Positions 17,370 through 25,661 are shown, counted from the stretch's first letter. The stretch is DNA of 64,000 nt from Geothrix fermentans DSM 14018 (GCF_000428885.1 NZ_AUAU01000005.1:124001-188000); one strand, 5' to 3'. Numbers and translations are program-made. The notes: generated from the letters alone by a model not told the origin.

Positions 17370-18299
17370 TCAGCGGAGCGCGGCGATCCCCGGCATCTGG
17401 AAATCCAGGGCCTGGAGCTGCGCGGCCAGCTGGGCCTGCTGGGCAGCGTCCAGCTCCACCAGGGGCGGGCGCACGCGGCTCCAGGCGGCGTCGCCCGCGT
17501 GGTGGGCGAGGGTGGCCTTGATGGCGGGGATCAGCGGAAAGGCCTGGATGGTCCGGCGCACGGCGTCGAGGCCCGCCTGCAGCGCGTCGGCGCCGGCCGA
17601 GCGCCAGTGGGCGTAGAGGTGCGCGATGGGGCCCGGATTCACGTTCCCCGTGGCGGTGATGCAGCCCGCGCCGCCATGGCGCAGGCCCTCCAGCAGCAGC
17701 ACCTCGGAGCCGGGATAGACCGCGAAGCCGCTCCCGGCGAAGGCGTCCAGCAGGGCCCGCAGGTGGGCGGGATCGCCGGAGCTGTCCTTGAGGCCGGCGA
17801 TGGTCCCCGGATAGGCCGCGAGGAGCCGCTCGATCAGGGGGAGGCTGAAGGGCACCTGGCTCACCTGGGGGATGTGGTAGAGGTAGATCCGGAGCCGCGC
17901 CTCGCCAACCCGCTCGATCACCTCCGCGAAGCTCCGGAAGATCCCCTCCTCGGAGACGCCCTTGTAGTAGAAGGGCGGGAGCATCAGCACCCCGCCGGCG
18001 CCGGCGCGCACCACATGGCGGGTGAGGCGGACGCTGTCCGTGAGGGCGCAGCAGCCCGTGCCCGGCATGAGGCGGGCCGGCGGGATGCCCGCGGCGCGCA
18101 GCTGCTCGAACAGCTCGATGCGCTCGTCCACGGAGAGGGAGTTGGCCTCGCTGGTGGTGCCGAAGACCGCCAGGCCGCTGGCGCCCTGGTCCAGGAGCCA
18201 GCGGCAATGCGCGGCGAAGCGCCGGCCATCCGGGGCGAGGTCGCTTCCGAAGGGGGTGACGACGGGGGCGAGCACCCCCCTGAGATCGGCCTGGTCCAT
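17370..18299 (-). CDS. Dihydrodipicolinate synthase family aldolase
   Basis: 309-residue TIM-barrel class I aldolase. Schiff-base Lys in TIAGLKDSSGD, Tyr in IYLYHIP, and FGTTSEANSL near the pyruvate site. The family includes DapA, N-acetylneuraminate lyase and 2-keto-3-deoxy-sugar aldolases. The second half of the DapA active site (arginine for aspartate semialdehyde) is not evident and the TGTTGE motif reads FGTTSE, so a KDG-type or NAL-like aldolase is more likely than true dapA. Downstream of rfaE on the same strand. Confidence 0.82.
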   Translation of the reverse strand: MDQADLRGVLAPVVTPFGSDLAPDGRRFAAHCRWLLDQGASGLAVFGTTSEANSLSVDERIELFEQLRAAGIPPARLMPGTGCCALTDSVRLTRHVVRAGAGGVLMLPPFYYKGVSEEGIFRSFAEVIERVGEARLRIYLYHIPQVSQVPFSLPLIERLLAAYPGTIAGLKDSSGDPAHLRALLDAFAGSGFAVYPGSEVLLLEGLRHGGAGCITATGNVNPGPIAHLYAHWRSAGADALQAGLDAVRRTIQAFPLIPAIKATLAHHAGDAAWSRVRPPLVELDAAQQAQLAAQLQALDFQMPGIAALR

Positions 18300-18322
18300 G
18301 GCTTCCCCGGAACCCCTGAGGG

Positions 18323-19330
18323 TCAGTTCGCTTCCTGCTCGTGGTAGTGGGCGAGCAGTTCGGCCGGCGTGACCGTGGCCGTGCCCACCTTGGCGACGAC
18401 CAGACCCGCGGCGGCGTTGGCCAGCATGGCCGCCTCCCGCCAGTCCGCACCCGCGGCCACGGCGGCGCTGAAGGCCGCGATGACGGTATCGCCGGCGCCG
18501 CTCACGTCGAAGACCTCCCGGGCCTCCGTGGGCACCATCCAGGGGGTCGCCGTGTGGGCGCCATCGGGCGCGAAAAGGGCCATGCCCCGCTCGCTGCGCG
18601 TCACCAGCAGGCCCTTCAGGCCCAGCTCGGCCATGAGGGACCGGCCGGCCTCGGCCACCTCCGCGTCCGACTTGGCGGCCCGCTGGGTCAGCTCCGTAGT
18701 CTCCTTGGTGTTGGGCGTCATGAGCGTCGCGCCCCGGTAGAGGGTCTTGTGGGCGGGCTTGGGGTCCACGATCCAGGGCAGGTTCCGGGCCGCGCAGAGA
18801 TCCCGCACCATCTCCATGACCGGTTCGTTCACGGTGCCCTTGGCGTAGTCGGAGACGATGAGGGCCGAGGCTTCGCCCAGGGCACGCTCCAGCCGGTCCT
18901 TCAGGCCCATCAGCACGGCGGCCTCCGGCGGTCCGGACTCTTCCCGGTCGATGCGGAGCATCTGCTGCTGCTGGCCGATGACGCGGGTCTTGATGATGGT
19001 GGGGCGGGAGGGGTCCAGCACGAGGCCCGAGATGGAGATGCCCAGGCGGCCCAGCAGGCCCAGCAGCCGGTCCCCGGCGGCATCCTTCTGGAGGGTGCCC
19101 ATGAGCAGGGGCTCGGCGCCCAGGGCCTTGAGGTTGGCCGCCACGTTGGCCGCGCCGCCCAGCACCGCCTGCTCCCGCACCACCCGCACGATGGGCACGG
19201 GCGCCTCGGGCGAGATGCGGCTCACCTCGCCGAAGAGATACTCGTCGAGCATCACGTCGCCCAGGACGGCCACCTTGCAGCCCTCCATGCGCCGGAGCAG
19301 GGATTCGGCCTGGGGGCGATCGAGCCTCAC
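18323..19330 (-). CDS. rfaE1: D-glycero-beta-D-manno-heptose-7-phosphate kinase
   Basis: 335-residue PfkB-family sugar kinase with [14 protein letters not shown] near the N-terminus and [13 protein letters not shown] at the catalytic anion hole. The [11 protein letters not shown] and VLGGAANVA spacing is characteristic of HldE/RfaE domain I, which phosphorylates heptose-7-phosphate in ADP-heptose synthesis for LPS core. Only the kinase domain is present, so the adenylyltransferase (domain II) must be separate. GTG start overlaps the Trm112 stop (GTGA). Confidence 0.9.
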   Translation of the reverse strand: MRLDRPQAESLLRRMEGCKVAVLGDVMLDEYLFGEVSRISPEAPVPIVRVVREQAVLGGAANVAANLKALGAEPLLMGTLQKDAAGDRLLGLLGRLGISISGLVLDPSRPTIIKTRVIGQQQQMLRIDREESGPPEAAVLMGLKDRLERALGEASALIVSDYAKGTVNEPVMEMVRDLCAARNLPWIVDPKPAHKTLYRGATLMTPNTKETTELTQRAAKSDAEVAEAGRSLMAELGLKGLLVTRSERGMALFAPDGAHTATPWMVPTEAREVFDVSGAGDTVIAAFSAAVAAGADWREAAMLANAAAGLVVAKVGTATVTPAELLAHYHEQEAN

Positions 19331-19509
19331 GGCTCCACCTTCTTCGCGCCCACCTGCTTGGCATGATCCACCAGCATCACAGGGATGCCGTCCTCGATGG
19401 GATAGAGCAGCCCGCAGGACTGGCAGTGCATCCCCTCCGGCTTCTCCACCAGGTCGCCATGGCAGGCCGGGCAGCAGAGGATCTCCAGGAGGCGCGGATC
19501 GAGCGGCAT
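19327..19509 (-). CDS. Trm112-family zinc-ribbon protein
   Basis: 60 residues with CCPACHGDL and [18 protein letters not shown], the two zinc CxxC pairs and the conserved tail of Trm112/YcaR proteins. Trm112 proteins activate methyltransferases; bacterial ones often sit beside LPS or lipid A genes as here. It is the first gene of trm112-rfaE1-aldolase. Confidence 0.9.
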   Translation of the reverse strand: MPLDPRLLEILCCPACHGDLVEKPEGMHCQSCGLLYPIEDGIPVMLVDHAKQVGAKKVEP

Positions 19510-19655
19510 GGGATCAGCTTATCGGAATCCGGGCCAGGGCGGCGGGTCCCGGGAACCTCGTCAGAGGGTGCCCGGGCCGAGAATCCGACCCGGACGCCCC
19601 CCTACCACCCGTCCCGCAGGACGGTCCAACCCCGGCCCGATGGGCGGGCCAGCCC

Positions 19656-20009
19656 TCACGGCCCGATGGCCGCACCTCCCACTTCCCCCGTCCGGACCCG
19701 GAAGCACTCCTCCAGGTTCAGGACGAAGACCTTCCCGTCCCCCAGCTGGCTGGGCTCGGACTTGGCCGCGCCCATGATGGCCTCCACCGCGGGCTTGACG
19801 TATTCCTCGTTCACGGCGATCTCCAGCTTCACCTTCGGCAGCAGGCGGATGAGGCCGATCTTGCTGCCGCGGAACTGCTCGGCGTAGCCCTTCTGGGTGC
19901 CGCAGCCCCGCACATCGGAGACGGTCATCAGGTAGATGTCCTTGGCCACCAGGGCGGCCTGGACGGCCTCGAACTTGTCGGGCCGGATGATGGCGACGAT
20001 CATCTTCAT
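19656..20009 (-). CDS. glnK: PII nitrogen regulator lacking Tyr51
   Basis: 117 residues of PII fold (MKMIVAIIRPDKFEAVQAAL, GCGTQKGYAE, LLPKVKLEIAV, GDGKVFVLNLEE, RVRTGE). It would bind ATP/ADP/2-oxoglutarate and plug the neighbouring Amt channel. The T-loop reads FRGSKIGLIRLL, so the usual Glu50-Tyr51 pair is Lys50-Ile51: the uridylylation target is gone. GGAGGAG lies upstream of the ATG. Last gene of the porin-amt-PII cluster, directly after amt, as in canonical amtB-glnK pairs but in reverse order. Confidence 0.93.
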   Translation of the reverse strand: MKMIVAIIRPDKFEAVQAALVAKDIYLMTVSDVRGCGTQKGYAEQFRGSKIGLIRLLPKVKLEIAVNEEYVKPAVEAIMGAAKSEPSQLGDGKVFVLNLEECFRVRTGEVGGAAIGP

Positions 20010-20021
20010 GGTCGGCTCCTC

Positions 20022-21725
20022 CTACAGGGACTGGGGGACGGGAGTGGGCGTTCCGCTCACCTTCTCGCTGGGAACGGGGACCCGCAGGGGTGCGCCGGCG
20101 GGAGAGGCCAGGGCCGAGATCACGTATTCGGGATAGGCCGAGATGCCGTGCTCGTGGATGTCCAGGCCGTCGTGCTCACCGTCTTCCGACAGCCGCAGGA
20201 GCCCCTTGGCATCGATGGCGAGCATCACGGCGAAGGACACCGCCAGGGTGGAGACAGTGACGATGGCGCTGCCGATGGCCTGGGCCGCGAGGACCTTGAA
20301 GCCGCCGCCGTAGAAGAGGCCCGTGAGCTTGTTGGAGAGGTCCGGCGAGATGGGGTCGCTGCCGATGGCGGAATACTGGCCGCTGGCGAAGAGGCCGAGC
20401 GCGAGGGTACCCCAGATGCCGTTCATCATGTGCACCGGGACGGCGCCGATGGGGTCGTCGATGCGGAGGTACTCGAGCAGGTCCACGCCCAGGATCACGA
20501 TCACGCCGCCGATGGCGCCGATCATGACCGAGCCGAAGGGGCTCACCCAGTAGCAGGGCGCGGTGATGGCCACCAGGCCCGCCAGGAAGCCGTTGGTGAT
20601 GGAACCCGGATCCCACTTGCCGGTGCGGACGTAGATGTAGGACACGGCGGTCAGGCCCGCGGCGCAGGCCGCGAGGGTGGTGTTGGCGGCCACCCGGCCG
20701 ATGCCCTCGAAGTCCATGGCGGACAAGGTGCTTCCGGGGTTGAAGCCGTACCAGCCGAACCAGAGCAGCAGGCCGCCGCACACAGCGATGGTGAGGTCGT
20801 GGGGCGTCATGGGACCGCCGCCATCCCGCTTGAACTTGCGCCCGAGGCGGGGGCCCAGCACGATGGCACCCGCGAGGGCCACGGCGCCGCCGATGGTGTG
20901 CACCACGGTGGAACCCGCGAAGTCATGGAAGTTCATGCCCAGGGAGGGCAGGAACTTGCCGGCGCTGCCCATGGTGGCCAGGAAGCCGTCGGGCCCCCAG
21001 GCCCAGTGGCCGATGATGGGATAGATGAAGCCGGAGACCGCGAAGCTGTAGAGGATGTCGCCGATGAAGTCCGTGCGCCCGATCATGGCGCCGGAGGTGA
21101 TGGTGGAGCAGGTGTCCGCGAAGGCGAACTGGAACAGCCAGTGGGCCAGGATGGCCACGCCCGTGGCCCCGTAGGTCGCCGGGGCGCCCTTGAGGAAGAA
21201 CCAGTGGGCCCCGATGAACCCGTTGCCCTCGCTGAACATGAACGCGTAGCCGAAGGCCCAGAAGAGGATGCCGCACAGGCAGGTGTCGAAGACGCACTCC
21301 ACCAGCACGTTCACCGTCTCCCGCGAGCGGCAGAAGCCCGCCTCCAGCATCACGAAGCCCACCTGCATGGCGAAGACGAGGAAGGCCGCAACCAGCGTCC
21401 AGACGGTGTTGAGGGGGTTGACGATGTCCTTGGCGGCCACCGCGGGCGGCGCCGGCAGCGGAGGCGGTGCGGCAGTTGGTGCGGACGTGGCTGCGGCCAC
21501 GGCGGCAGGCCGGTCCGCCGGAGGGACGTCGGCATGGACGGGGCTGCCGTTCAGCAGCAGCGGAATGAGGATCATCATGGCGAGGAGGGCCGCCAGCCCC
21601 AGCAGCTTGCCCGAGGCCATCACGAAGCCGTAGCGGCGCCACTCCGGGTCCCTCAAGCGGGCGCCCAGCCGGGTCAGTTTTTCGGAGAAGGAGAGCTTGT
21701 CGCGCTCGTGGAAGGTCCTTGCCAT
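20022..21725 (-). CDS. amt: Ammonium transporter
   Basis: 567 residues, longer than usual (about 400-450). An N-terminal cytoplasmic stretch and one extra hydrophobic segment (about 40-62) precede an Ala/Pro-rich linker and then the 11-helix Amt core (MLEAGFCRSRETVNVLVE, FHDFAGSTVVHTIGGAVAL, VPVHMMNGIWGTLALGLF with the twin pore histidines). The tail carries DGLDIHEHGISAYPEY, the usual C-terminal regulatory motif. ATG at 21725 has GGAG six bases upstream; an ATG at 21737 lies within that site. Likely partner is the adjacent PII. Confidence 0.95.
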   Translation of the reverse strand: MARTFHERDKLSFSEKLTRLGARLRDPEWRRYGFVMASGKLLGLAALLAMMILIPLLLNGSPVHADVPPADRPAAVAAATSAPTAAPPPLPAPPAVAAKDIVNPLNTVWTLVAAFLVFAMQVGFVMLEAGFCRSRETVNVLVECVFDTCLCGILFWAFGYAFMFSEGNGFIGAHWFFLKGAPATYGATGVAILAHWLFQFAFADTCSTITSGAMIGRTDFIGDILYSFAVSGFIYPIIGHWAWGPDGFLATMGSAGKFLPSLGMNFHDFAGSTVVHTIGGAVALAGAIVLGPRLGRKFKRDGGGPMTPHDLTIAVCGGLLLWFGWYGFNPGSTLSAMDFEGIGRVAANTTLAACAAGLTAVSYIYVRTGKWDPGSITNGFLAGLVAITAPCYWVSPFGSVMIGAIGGVIVILGVDLLEYLRIDDPIGAVPVHMMNGIWGTLALGLFASGQYSAIGSDPISPDLSNKLTGLFYGGGFKVLAAQAIGSAIVTVSTLAVSFAVMLAIDAKGLLRLSEDGEHDGLDIHEHGISAYPEYVISALASPAGAPLRVPVPSEKVSGTPTPVPQSL

Positions 21726-21767
21726 CTCAGGCTCCATGGAAAAGGGATGAGGTGAAGCTCCGAATCC

Positions 21768-21788
21768 GGCCGGCGTGGAACGCCGGCC
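21768..21788 (-). terminator. Intercistronic hairpin between porin and amt
   Basis: An 8-bp GC stem (GGCCGGCG/CGCCGGCC) with a 5-base loop between the porin stop and amt start. No U-run. It could tune relative expression of porin and Amt by partial termination or mRNA stabilisation. Confidence 0.4.
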
Positions 21789-21797
21789 CCGCGGAAT

Positions 21798-22706
21798 CTA
21801 GAAGGCCTTGGCGATCGTCAGGGTCAGCCGGCCCTTGCCGATGTTCCGGCCCAGGACGTTCTCGTAGACCGTGACGTCGTCATCCGAGGCGCGGGACTTC
21901 GTGTCGGCATAGGTGCCGGCGAGAGCCACCGTGTAGCCCCTGATCTCCTTCGCGACGCCCAGCTTGTAATCCGAATAGCTGAACAGCGAGTTGTCGCCCG
22001 TCACGGTGGTCCCGTTGAAGAAGTAGCCCGGATTGGCCTTGTCGGAGTAGGTGGTGTGGCCCCCGTGGGCCAGCACCGTCCATCCGCTCTCACCGAGCGG
22101 GATCGCCAGGGAGAGGTCCACGTAGCTCGTCCCGCCGGAGTTGTTGACGCCGAAGGTGTTCGCGCTGATGACCTGCGAAACCTTCAGGCTGGCCCAGGCG
22201 TAGCTCAGGCCCAGGTAGGCCTCGGTGGTGGCGGGATTGCGGTAGGCGCCGAGGTTCTCGTAGGTGCCCGGGTAGAGGTAGCGGTAGAGGCCCACGTCCA
22301 GGGTCCAGTCCTTGGCGAAGCCCCACTTGTAGCCGCCGAAGAGATCCAATTCCACCGCGGCGGAGTTCACCTTCCCGTAGTTGTAGAGCGGCGCGCCCAC
22401 GGCTCCCGGCGAACCCAGGCCCGTGGGGGCGCTGGCCACGCCCGCGTTCTGGTCCGTGAACCAGGAGATGTTGCTGAGGCTGGTGCTGAGGTAGAAGCCC
22501 GAGGGATGGACCAGGTCCAGCTCCCCCTGCACGGTGGGCTTGCCGTCGGTCTGGGTGAGGCCGCGGAAGATGTACTGGGAGCCGAGGGTGGCCGAGCCGC
22601 CCAACGTGAAGCCCAGGAGCGAGGGGGGCGGCGGCGCGGCCGGGGCCTGGGCGGCAAGGTCGGCCGCCAGGACCGCGAGCAGCGGAAGGAACCTGGGTGG
22701 GGGCAT
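21798..22706 (-). CDS. TorF-family putative outer-membrane porin (TIGR02001-like)
   Basis: 302 residues. Signal peptide with AAQAPAAPPPP linker, then alternating hydrophobic/polar strands and a terminal Phe (TIAKAF), typical of outer-membrane beta-barrels. GSATLGSQYIFRGLTQTDGKP and GELDLVHPSGFY match the conserved opening of the TIGR02001/TorF proteins. These often precede PII and amt genes in other phyla, so a role in ammonium or small nitrogen compound entry is inferred. ATG at 22706 with GGAG six bases upstream. Confidence 0.82.
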   Translation of the reverse strand: MPPPRFLPLLAVLAADLAAQAPAAPPPPSLLGFTLGGSATLGSQYIFRGLTQTDGKPTVQGELDLVHPSGFYLSTSLSNISWFTDQNAGVASAPTGLGSPGAVGAPLYNYGKVNSAAVELDLFGGYKWGFAKDWTLDVGLYRYLYPGTYENLGAYRNPATTEAYLGLSYAWASLKVSQVISANTFGVNNSGGTSYVDLSLAIPLGESGWTVLAHGGHTTYSDKANPGYFFNGTTVTGDNSLFSYSDYKLGVAKEIRGYTVALAGTYADTKSRASDDDVTVYENVLGRNIGKGRLTLTIAKAF

Positions 22707-22888
22707 GGGGACTCCGGAAGCGAAGAGATCCGAGGGGGCGCCCTGGATCCGGATGGAGGGCGGAGGCCGGGCAGGGCCTCCCCGAGGGCCGGAATGGCCC
22801 TGGGTGGAAGGGGATGGGACATGGGCGTCAGCACACCGGGAGCCACCCGCCCTGAGGCGGGAGGACCGGAAAGGCTGGGCCCTGCGTG

Positions 22889-23041
22889 CTACGGATGGAT
22901 GGGAGGCATGGGGGCGCGGAAGGGAGCCCGCTGGAGACCGCCGGCCTTGCCGGCCGGGGGCCCGGCCGAGAAGAGCAGCGTGGAAATGGCCGCAAAAGCC
23001 ACCGCCACCGCGATACCCCGGAACAGGGTTCGGCGGTTCAT
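22889..23041 (-). CDS. Small single-span membrane or exported protein, 50 residues
   Basis: An open frame of 50 codons. It begins MNRRTLFRGIAVAVAF, a basic N-terminus plus one hydrophobic segment (about 9-25), followed by a Gly/Pro/Ala-rich tail. AAGGAG lies nine bases ahead of the ATG. It is the first open frame downstream of the sigma-54 promoter at 23184-23198 and 182 bases ahead of the porin gene. No homolog recognised; it may be a true small protein of the nitrogen operon or a chance frame. Confidence 0.5.
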   Translation of the reverse strand: MNRRTLFRGIAVAVAFAAISTLLFSAGPPAGKAGGLQRAPFRAPMPPIHP

Positions 23042-23183
23042 GGAGATGTCTCCTTCGATGGGAGCAGGGGATCGGTGTGGCCTTCACCGAGGGAATCCGG
23101 TGGATCGGCTCAGGCCACGGCTCTCTTCCGATCCTCCCTGGAGTTCAGGGACCGACCACCGGTCCCCTGTGCCCGTATCAGTG

Positions 23184-23198
23184 AGCAGGGAACGTGCC
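23184..23198 (-). promoter_or_regulatory. Sigma-54 promoter of the porin-amt-PII cluster
   Basis: On the minus strand the site reads GGCACG-TTCC-CTGCT, with GG and GC exactly ten bases apart. It matches the -24/-12 consensus (TGGCACG-N4-TTGCW) at all but two positions. Transcription would begin near 23173, 130 bases before the small ORF. The neighbouring sigma-54 activator makes the call more credible. Confidence 0.75.
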
Positions 23199-23290
23199 GA
23201 TTTGACAGATGTCGTTATATTCTTATCGAATCACTGCAATCAAAGGAATAATGCGGCCTCACATCGTTTGGAATTGCGAAGTTTGAATAG

Positions 23291-23330
23291 ACAAAAATGT
23301 AATGATGTAGCAATTAAATTACATTTTTGT
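23291..23330. promoter_or_regulatory. Paired operator/enhancer sites upstream of the sigma-54 promoter
   Basis: A perfect 13-bp inverted repeat, ACAAAAATGTAAT - 14 bases - ATTACATTTTTGT, in an A/T-rich island. Each arm contains an ACA-N4-TGT core; the cores are 30 bp apart. It lies about 120 bp upstream of the -24/-12 promoter, the usual enhancer distance. The same core pair with the same 30-bp spacing occurs upstream of the regulator gene. Likely the binding site of the NifA-like activator. Confidence 0.7.
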
Positions 23331-23341
23331 AAAAATTCCCC

Positions 23342-24883
23342 TCAGGATGACCGGAACCGCTCGGGCTCCAGCCCGTACTTCTGCACCTTGTAGTTCAGGA
23401 TCCGCTCCGTGGTCTGGAGCAGGCGGGCGGCGCGGGAGCGGTTGCCCCGGGCCGACTTCAGGGCGTCCTGGAGCAGGTCCCGCTCGAAGGCCGCCACGGC
23501 CTCGCCCAGGGCCGTCCCCGGCACGGTGCCCGAGACTTCCGCGGTCTGGAGGGAGGGCGGCAGGTGGTGGGCGTGGATCACGCCGCCCTCGCAGACGAGG
23601 ATGGCCCGCTCGATGGCGTTCTCCAGCTCGCGCACGTTGCCGGGCCAGTGGTAGGCCGTGAGCATGTCGATGGCCGAGGTGGAGATGCGGCGCACATCCT
23701 TGCCCTGGGCCGCCGCGATCTTCTCCACGAAGTGGTCCGCCAGCAGCAGGATGTCCGCCTGGCGCTCGCGCAGGGGCGGCAGAAAGACCTCGAAGACGTG
23801 GAGGCGGTAATAGAGGTCCTCCCGGAAGGTGCCTGTCCGCACGGCGGCCTCCAGGTCCCGGTTGGTGGCGGCCAGGAGCCGGACGTCCACCTTCACCGGC
23901 TTCACGCCGCCCAGGCGCTCGAACTCCCGCTCCTGGAGCACCCGCAGCAGCTTCACCTGGGTGGCCGGGGTCAGCTCGCCCACCTCGTCCAGGAACAGGG
24001 TGCCGCCGTGGGCCAGCTCGAAGCGGCCCTTCTTCATCTGGCGGGCGTCCGTGAAGGCGCCGGGCTCGTAGCCGAACAGCTCGGACTCGATGAGGGGCTC
24101 CGGCAGCGCCCCGCAGTTCACCTTCACGAAGGGCTTGTCCGCCCGGGGCGAGTTGTAGTGGAGGGCATGGGCCACCAGCTCCTTGCCCGTGCCGGACTCG
24201 CCGCGGATGAGCACGGTGGTGCTGCTGGGCGCCGCCTGGGCCACGGCCTCGTAGACCCGCTGCATGGCGTGGCTGTGGCCGATGAGGTGCTGCAGCTCGT
24301 AGCGCTCGCGCAATTCCAGCCGCAGCTGCTGGTTCTCCTCCACCAGCCGTTGCCGGTCCGCCGCCACGAGCCGGGCCACCTTCATGGCCAGGCCCACCAT
24401 GGAGGCGGCGATCTGGAGCAGCTTCGTGTCCCGGTCGAAGTCCCGCTGCGCGTCGTAGGGCACCGTGAGGCAGAGGGTCCCCGCCGTCTTCCGGTCCAGG
24501 AACACGGGGATGCAGAAGAAGGACATGTCCGACTTCTTCCGCTTCTGGGCCTTCAGCACCCCGGTGCGGTCCAGGAAGAGGGGCTCCAGGCTGGCCTGGG
24601 GCACCACGATGGCCTTGCCGCTGGCCAGCACCCGCCCGTTGATGCCCTCGCCCACCCGGTAACGGGCCCGGGCCACCTCCTGGCTGGACAGGCCCCGGGC
24701 GGCCTCCACGCGGAGGGCGCCCCCCTCCTCGTCCGCCAGCAGGATGGCCCCGTTCAGGGCCCCGTAGGCCTCCGCCAGGATCTCCAGCACCCGGGGCAGC
24801 GAGGCCCGGATGTCCGAGGCGGCCAGGGCCTGGCTCAGCTCCAGCAGGGGCGAGAGGTGAAGGGCGTCCTCCGAGGCGGGCAT
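23342..24883 (-). CDS. NifA-like sigma-54-dependent activator (GAF-AAA+-Fis)
   Basis: 513 residues. GAF sensor domain (about 25-170), a short coiled linker, AAA+ domain (about 200-430) with Walker A GESGTGKE, Walker B GGTLFLDEV and sigma-54 loop GAFTDA (GAFTGA variant, Gly to Asp at 279), then a Fis-type HTH (NRSRAARLLQTTERILNY). Architecture and HTH are closest to NifA. The GAF domain could sense 2-oxoglutarate or PII. ATG with GGAG five bases upstream. Flanked on both sides by paired ACA-N4-TGT sites, and placed upstream of the porin-amt-PII cluster, its probable target. Confidence 0.9.
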   Translation of the reverse strand: MPASEDALHLSPLLELSQALAASDIRASLPRVLEILAEAYGALNGAILLADEEGGALRVEAARGLSSQEVARARYRVGEGINGRVLASGKAIVVPQASLEPLFLDRTGVLKAQKRKKSDMSFFCIPVFLDRKTAGTLCLTVPYDAQRDFDRDTKLLQIAASMVGLAMKVARLVAADRQRLVEENQQLRLELRERYELQHLIGHSHAMQRVYEAVAQAAPSSTTVLIRGESGTGKELVAHALHYNSPRADKPFVKVNCGALPEPLIESELFGYEPGAFTDARQMKKGRFELAHGGTLFLDEVGELTPATQVKLLRVLQEREFERLGGVKPVKVDVRLLAATNRDLEAAVRTGTFREDLYYRLHVFEVFLPPLRERQADILLLADHFVEKIAAAQGKDVRRISTSAIDMLTAYHWPGNVRELENAIERAILVCEGGVIHAHHLPPSLQTAEVSGTVPGTALGEAVAAFERDLLQDALKSARGNRSRAARLLQTTERILNYKVQKYGLEPERFRSS

Positions 24884-24903
24884 GGGGGCTCCGGCGAGTG
24901 GTC

Positions 24904-24945
24904 TACAAAATTGTACAGAACATCACATGATCTTACAATTTTGTA
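24904..24945. promoter_or_regulatory. Paired operator sites upstream of the NifA-like gene
   Basis: A perfect 12-bp inverted repeat, TACAAAATTGTA - 18 bases - TACAATTTTGTA. The ACA-N4-TGT cores (24905-24914 and 24935-24944) are 30 bp apart, as in the 23291-23330 site. It overlaps the predicted sigma-70 promoter, which suggests autorepression. Confidence 0.7.
24910..24938 (-). promoter_or_regulatory. Sigma-70-like promoter of the NifA-like gene
   Basis: Minus strand: -35 TTGTAA, 17-base spacer, -10 TACAAT (five of six), start near 24903, about 20 bases ahead of the ATG. Both hexamers are embedded in the paired operator arms. Confidence 0.55.
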
Positions 24946-24968
24946 AATTCCCCAGAGGGCCCCTGGAA

Positions 24969-25661
24969 TCAGAAGCGCTTCTCGACCACGCGCCAGTCGA
25001 TGAGGGGCTTCACGGCGTCCACGTACTTGGCCCGGCCCGTGGCGCCGTAGTCCTTCACGTAGGCGTGCTCCCAGACATCCACGACCAGGAGCGCCTGGGC
25101 GCCCACGGCCACGGCGTTCTCGTGATCCTGGTACCAGGCGTTCATGAGCCGGCCCGTGGCGGGGTCCTTCAGGAGGACGCCCCAGCCGATGCCCGTCATG
25201 GTGCAGGTGGCCTTGAAGGCGGCCCACCAGGCGTCGAAGGAACCCCAGGTGGCGGCGATGGCCTGCTGGAGGGGATGCGTCCCGCTGGGCTTGGCGGCGC
25301 TGCCGGAGAGGGCTTCGAAGTAGAGCTCGTGGAGGCGCATGCCGCTGAACTCGAAGCCCAGGCGCCGGCGCAGCTCCTGGACCGCGGGACCAGCCTTGCC
25401 CTCCCGCTCAGCGGCCAGCGTGTCCTTGAGGAGGGCGTTGGTGCGGCCCACGTAGCCCTTGTAGAGGGTGAGGTGCTCGGTAAGGAGGTCCTTGCTCAGG
25501 CCCGGCAGTCCCGTGCCGAAGTCGAAGGCATGGGCCGCGTACTCCGCCAGGGGATGGGCGGCGGGCTTGGCGTCCGGAGCTCCCAGGTCCAGGCCCTTGG
25601 CATGCAGGCCGGCGCCCAGGGTTCCGGCGGCGAGGGTTCCGAGCAGGGTGCGGCGATCCAT
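24969..25661 (-). CDS. sodB: Exported Fe/Mn superoxide dismutase
   Basis: 230 residues. N-terminal MDRRTLLGTLAAGTLGAG resembles a Tat signal (twin Arg) so the enzyme is probably periplasmic. Metal ligands are visible: His in EHLTLYKGYV, His in MRLHELYFEAL, and the Asp/His pair in VDVWEHAYVKDYG. Dismutates superoxide; metal choice cannot be decided. ATG with AAGGAG upstream. Divergent from the DAHP synthase leader region. The WNH motif around the second ligand is replaced (LHELYF), seen in some Tat-exported homologs. Confidence 0.88.
   Translation of the reverse strand: MDRRTLLGTLAAGTLGAGLHAKGLDLGAPDAKPAAHPLAEYAAHAFDFGTGLPGLSKDLLTEHLTLYKGYVGRTNALLKDTLAAEREGKAGPAVQELRRRLGFEFSGMRLHELYFEALSGSAAKPSGTHPLQQAIAATWGSFDAWWAAFKATCTMTGIGWGVLLKDPATGRLMNAWYQDHENAVAVGAQALLVVDVWEHAYVKDYGATGRAKYVDAVKPLIDWRVVEKRF

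Noticed and set aside
19510-19655. Additional small gene or riboswitch between PII and trm112
   Set aside because: No start with ribosome site and no convincing conserved fold; nothing supported in these 146 bases.
22707-23340. Longer plus-strand frames across the nitrogen intergenic region
   Set aside because: They ignore ribosome sites and cross the operator and promoter; composition is shadow-like.
24884-24960. Sigma-54 promoter for the NifA-like gene itself
   Set aside because: No GG-N10-GC element in the correct strand; a sigma-70-like pair fits instead.
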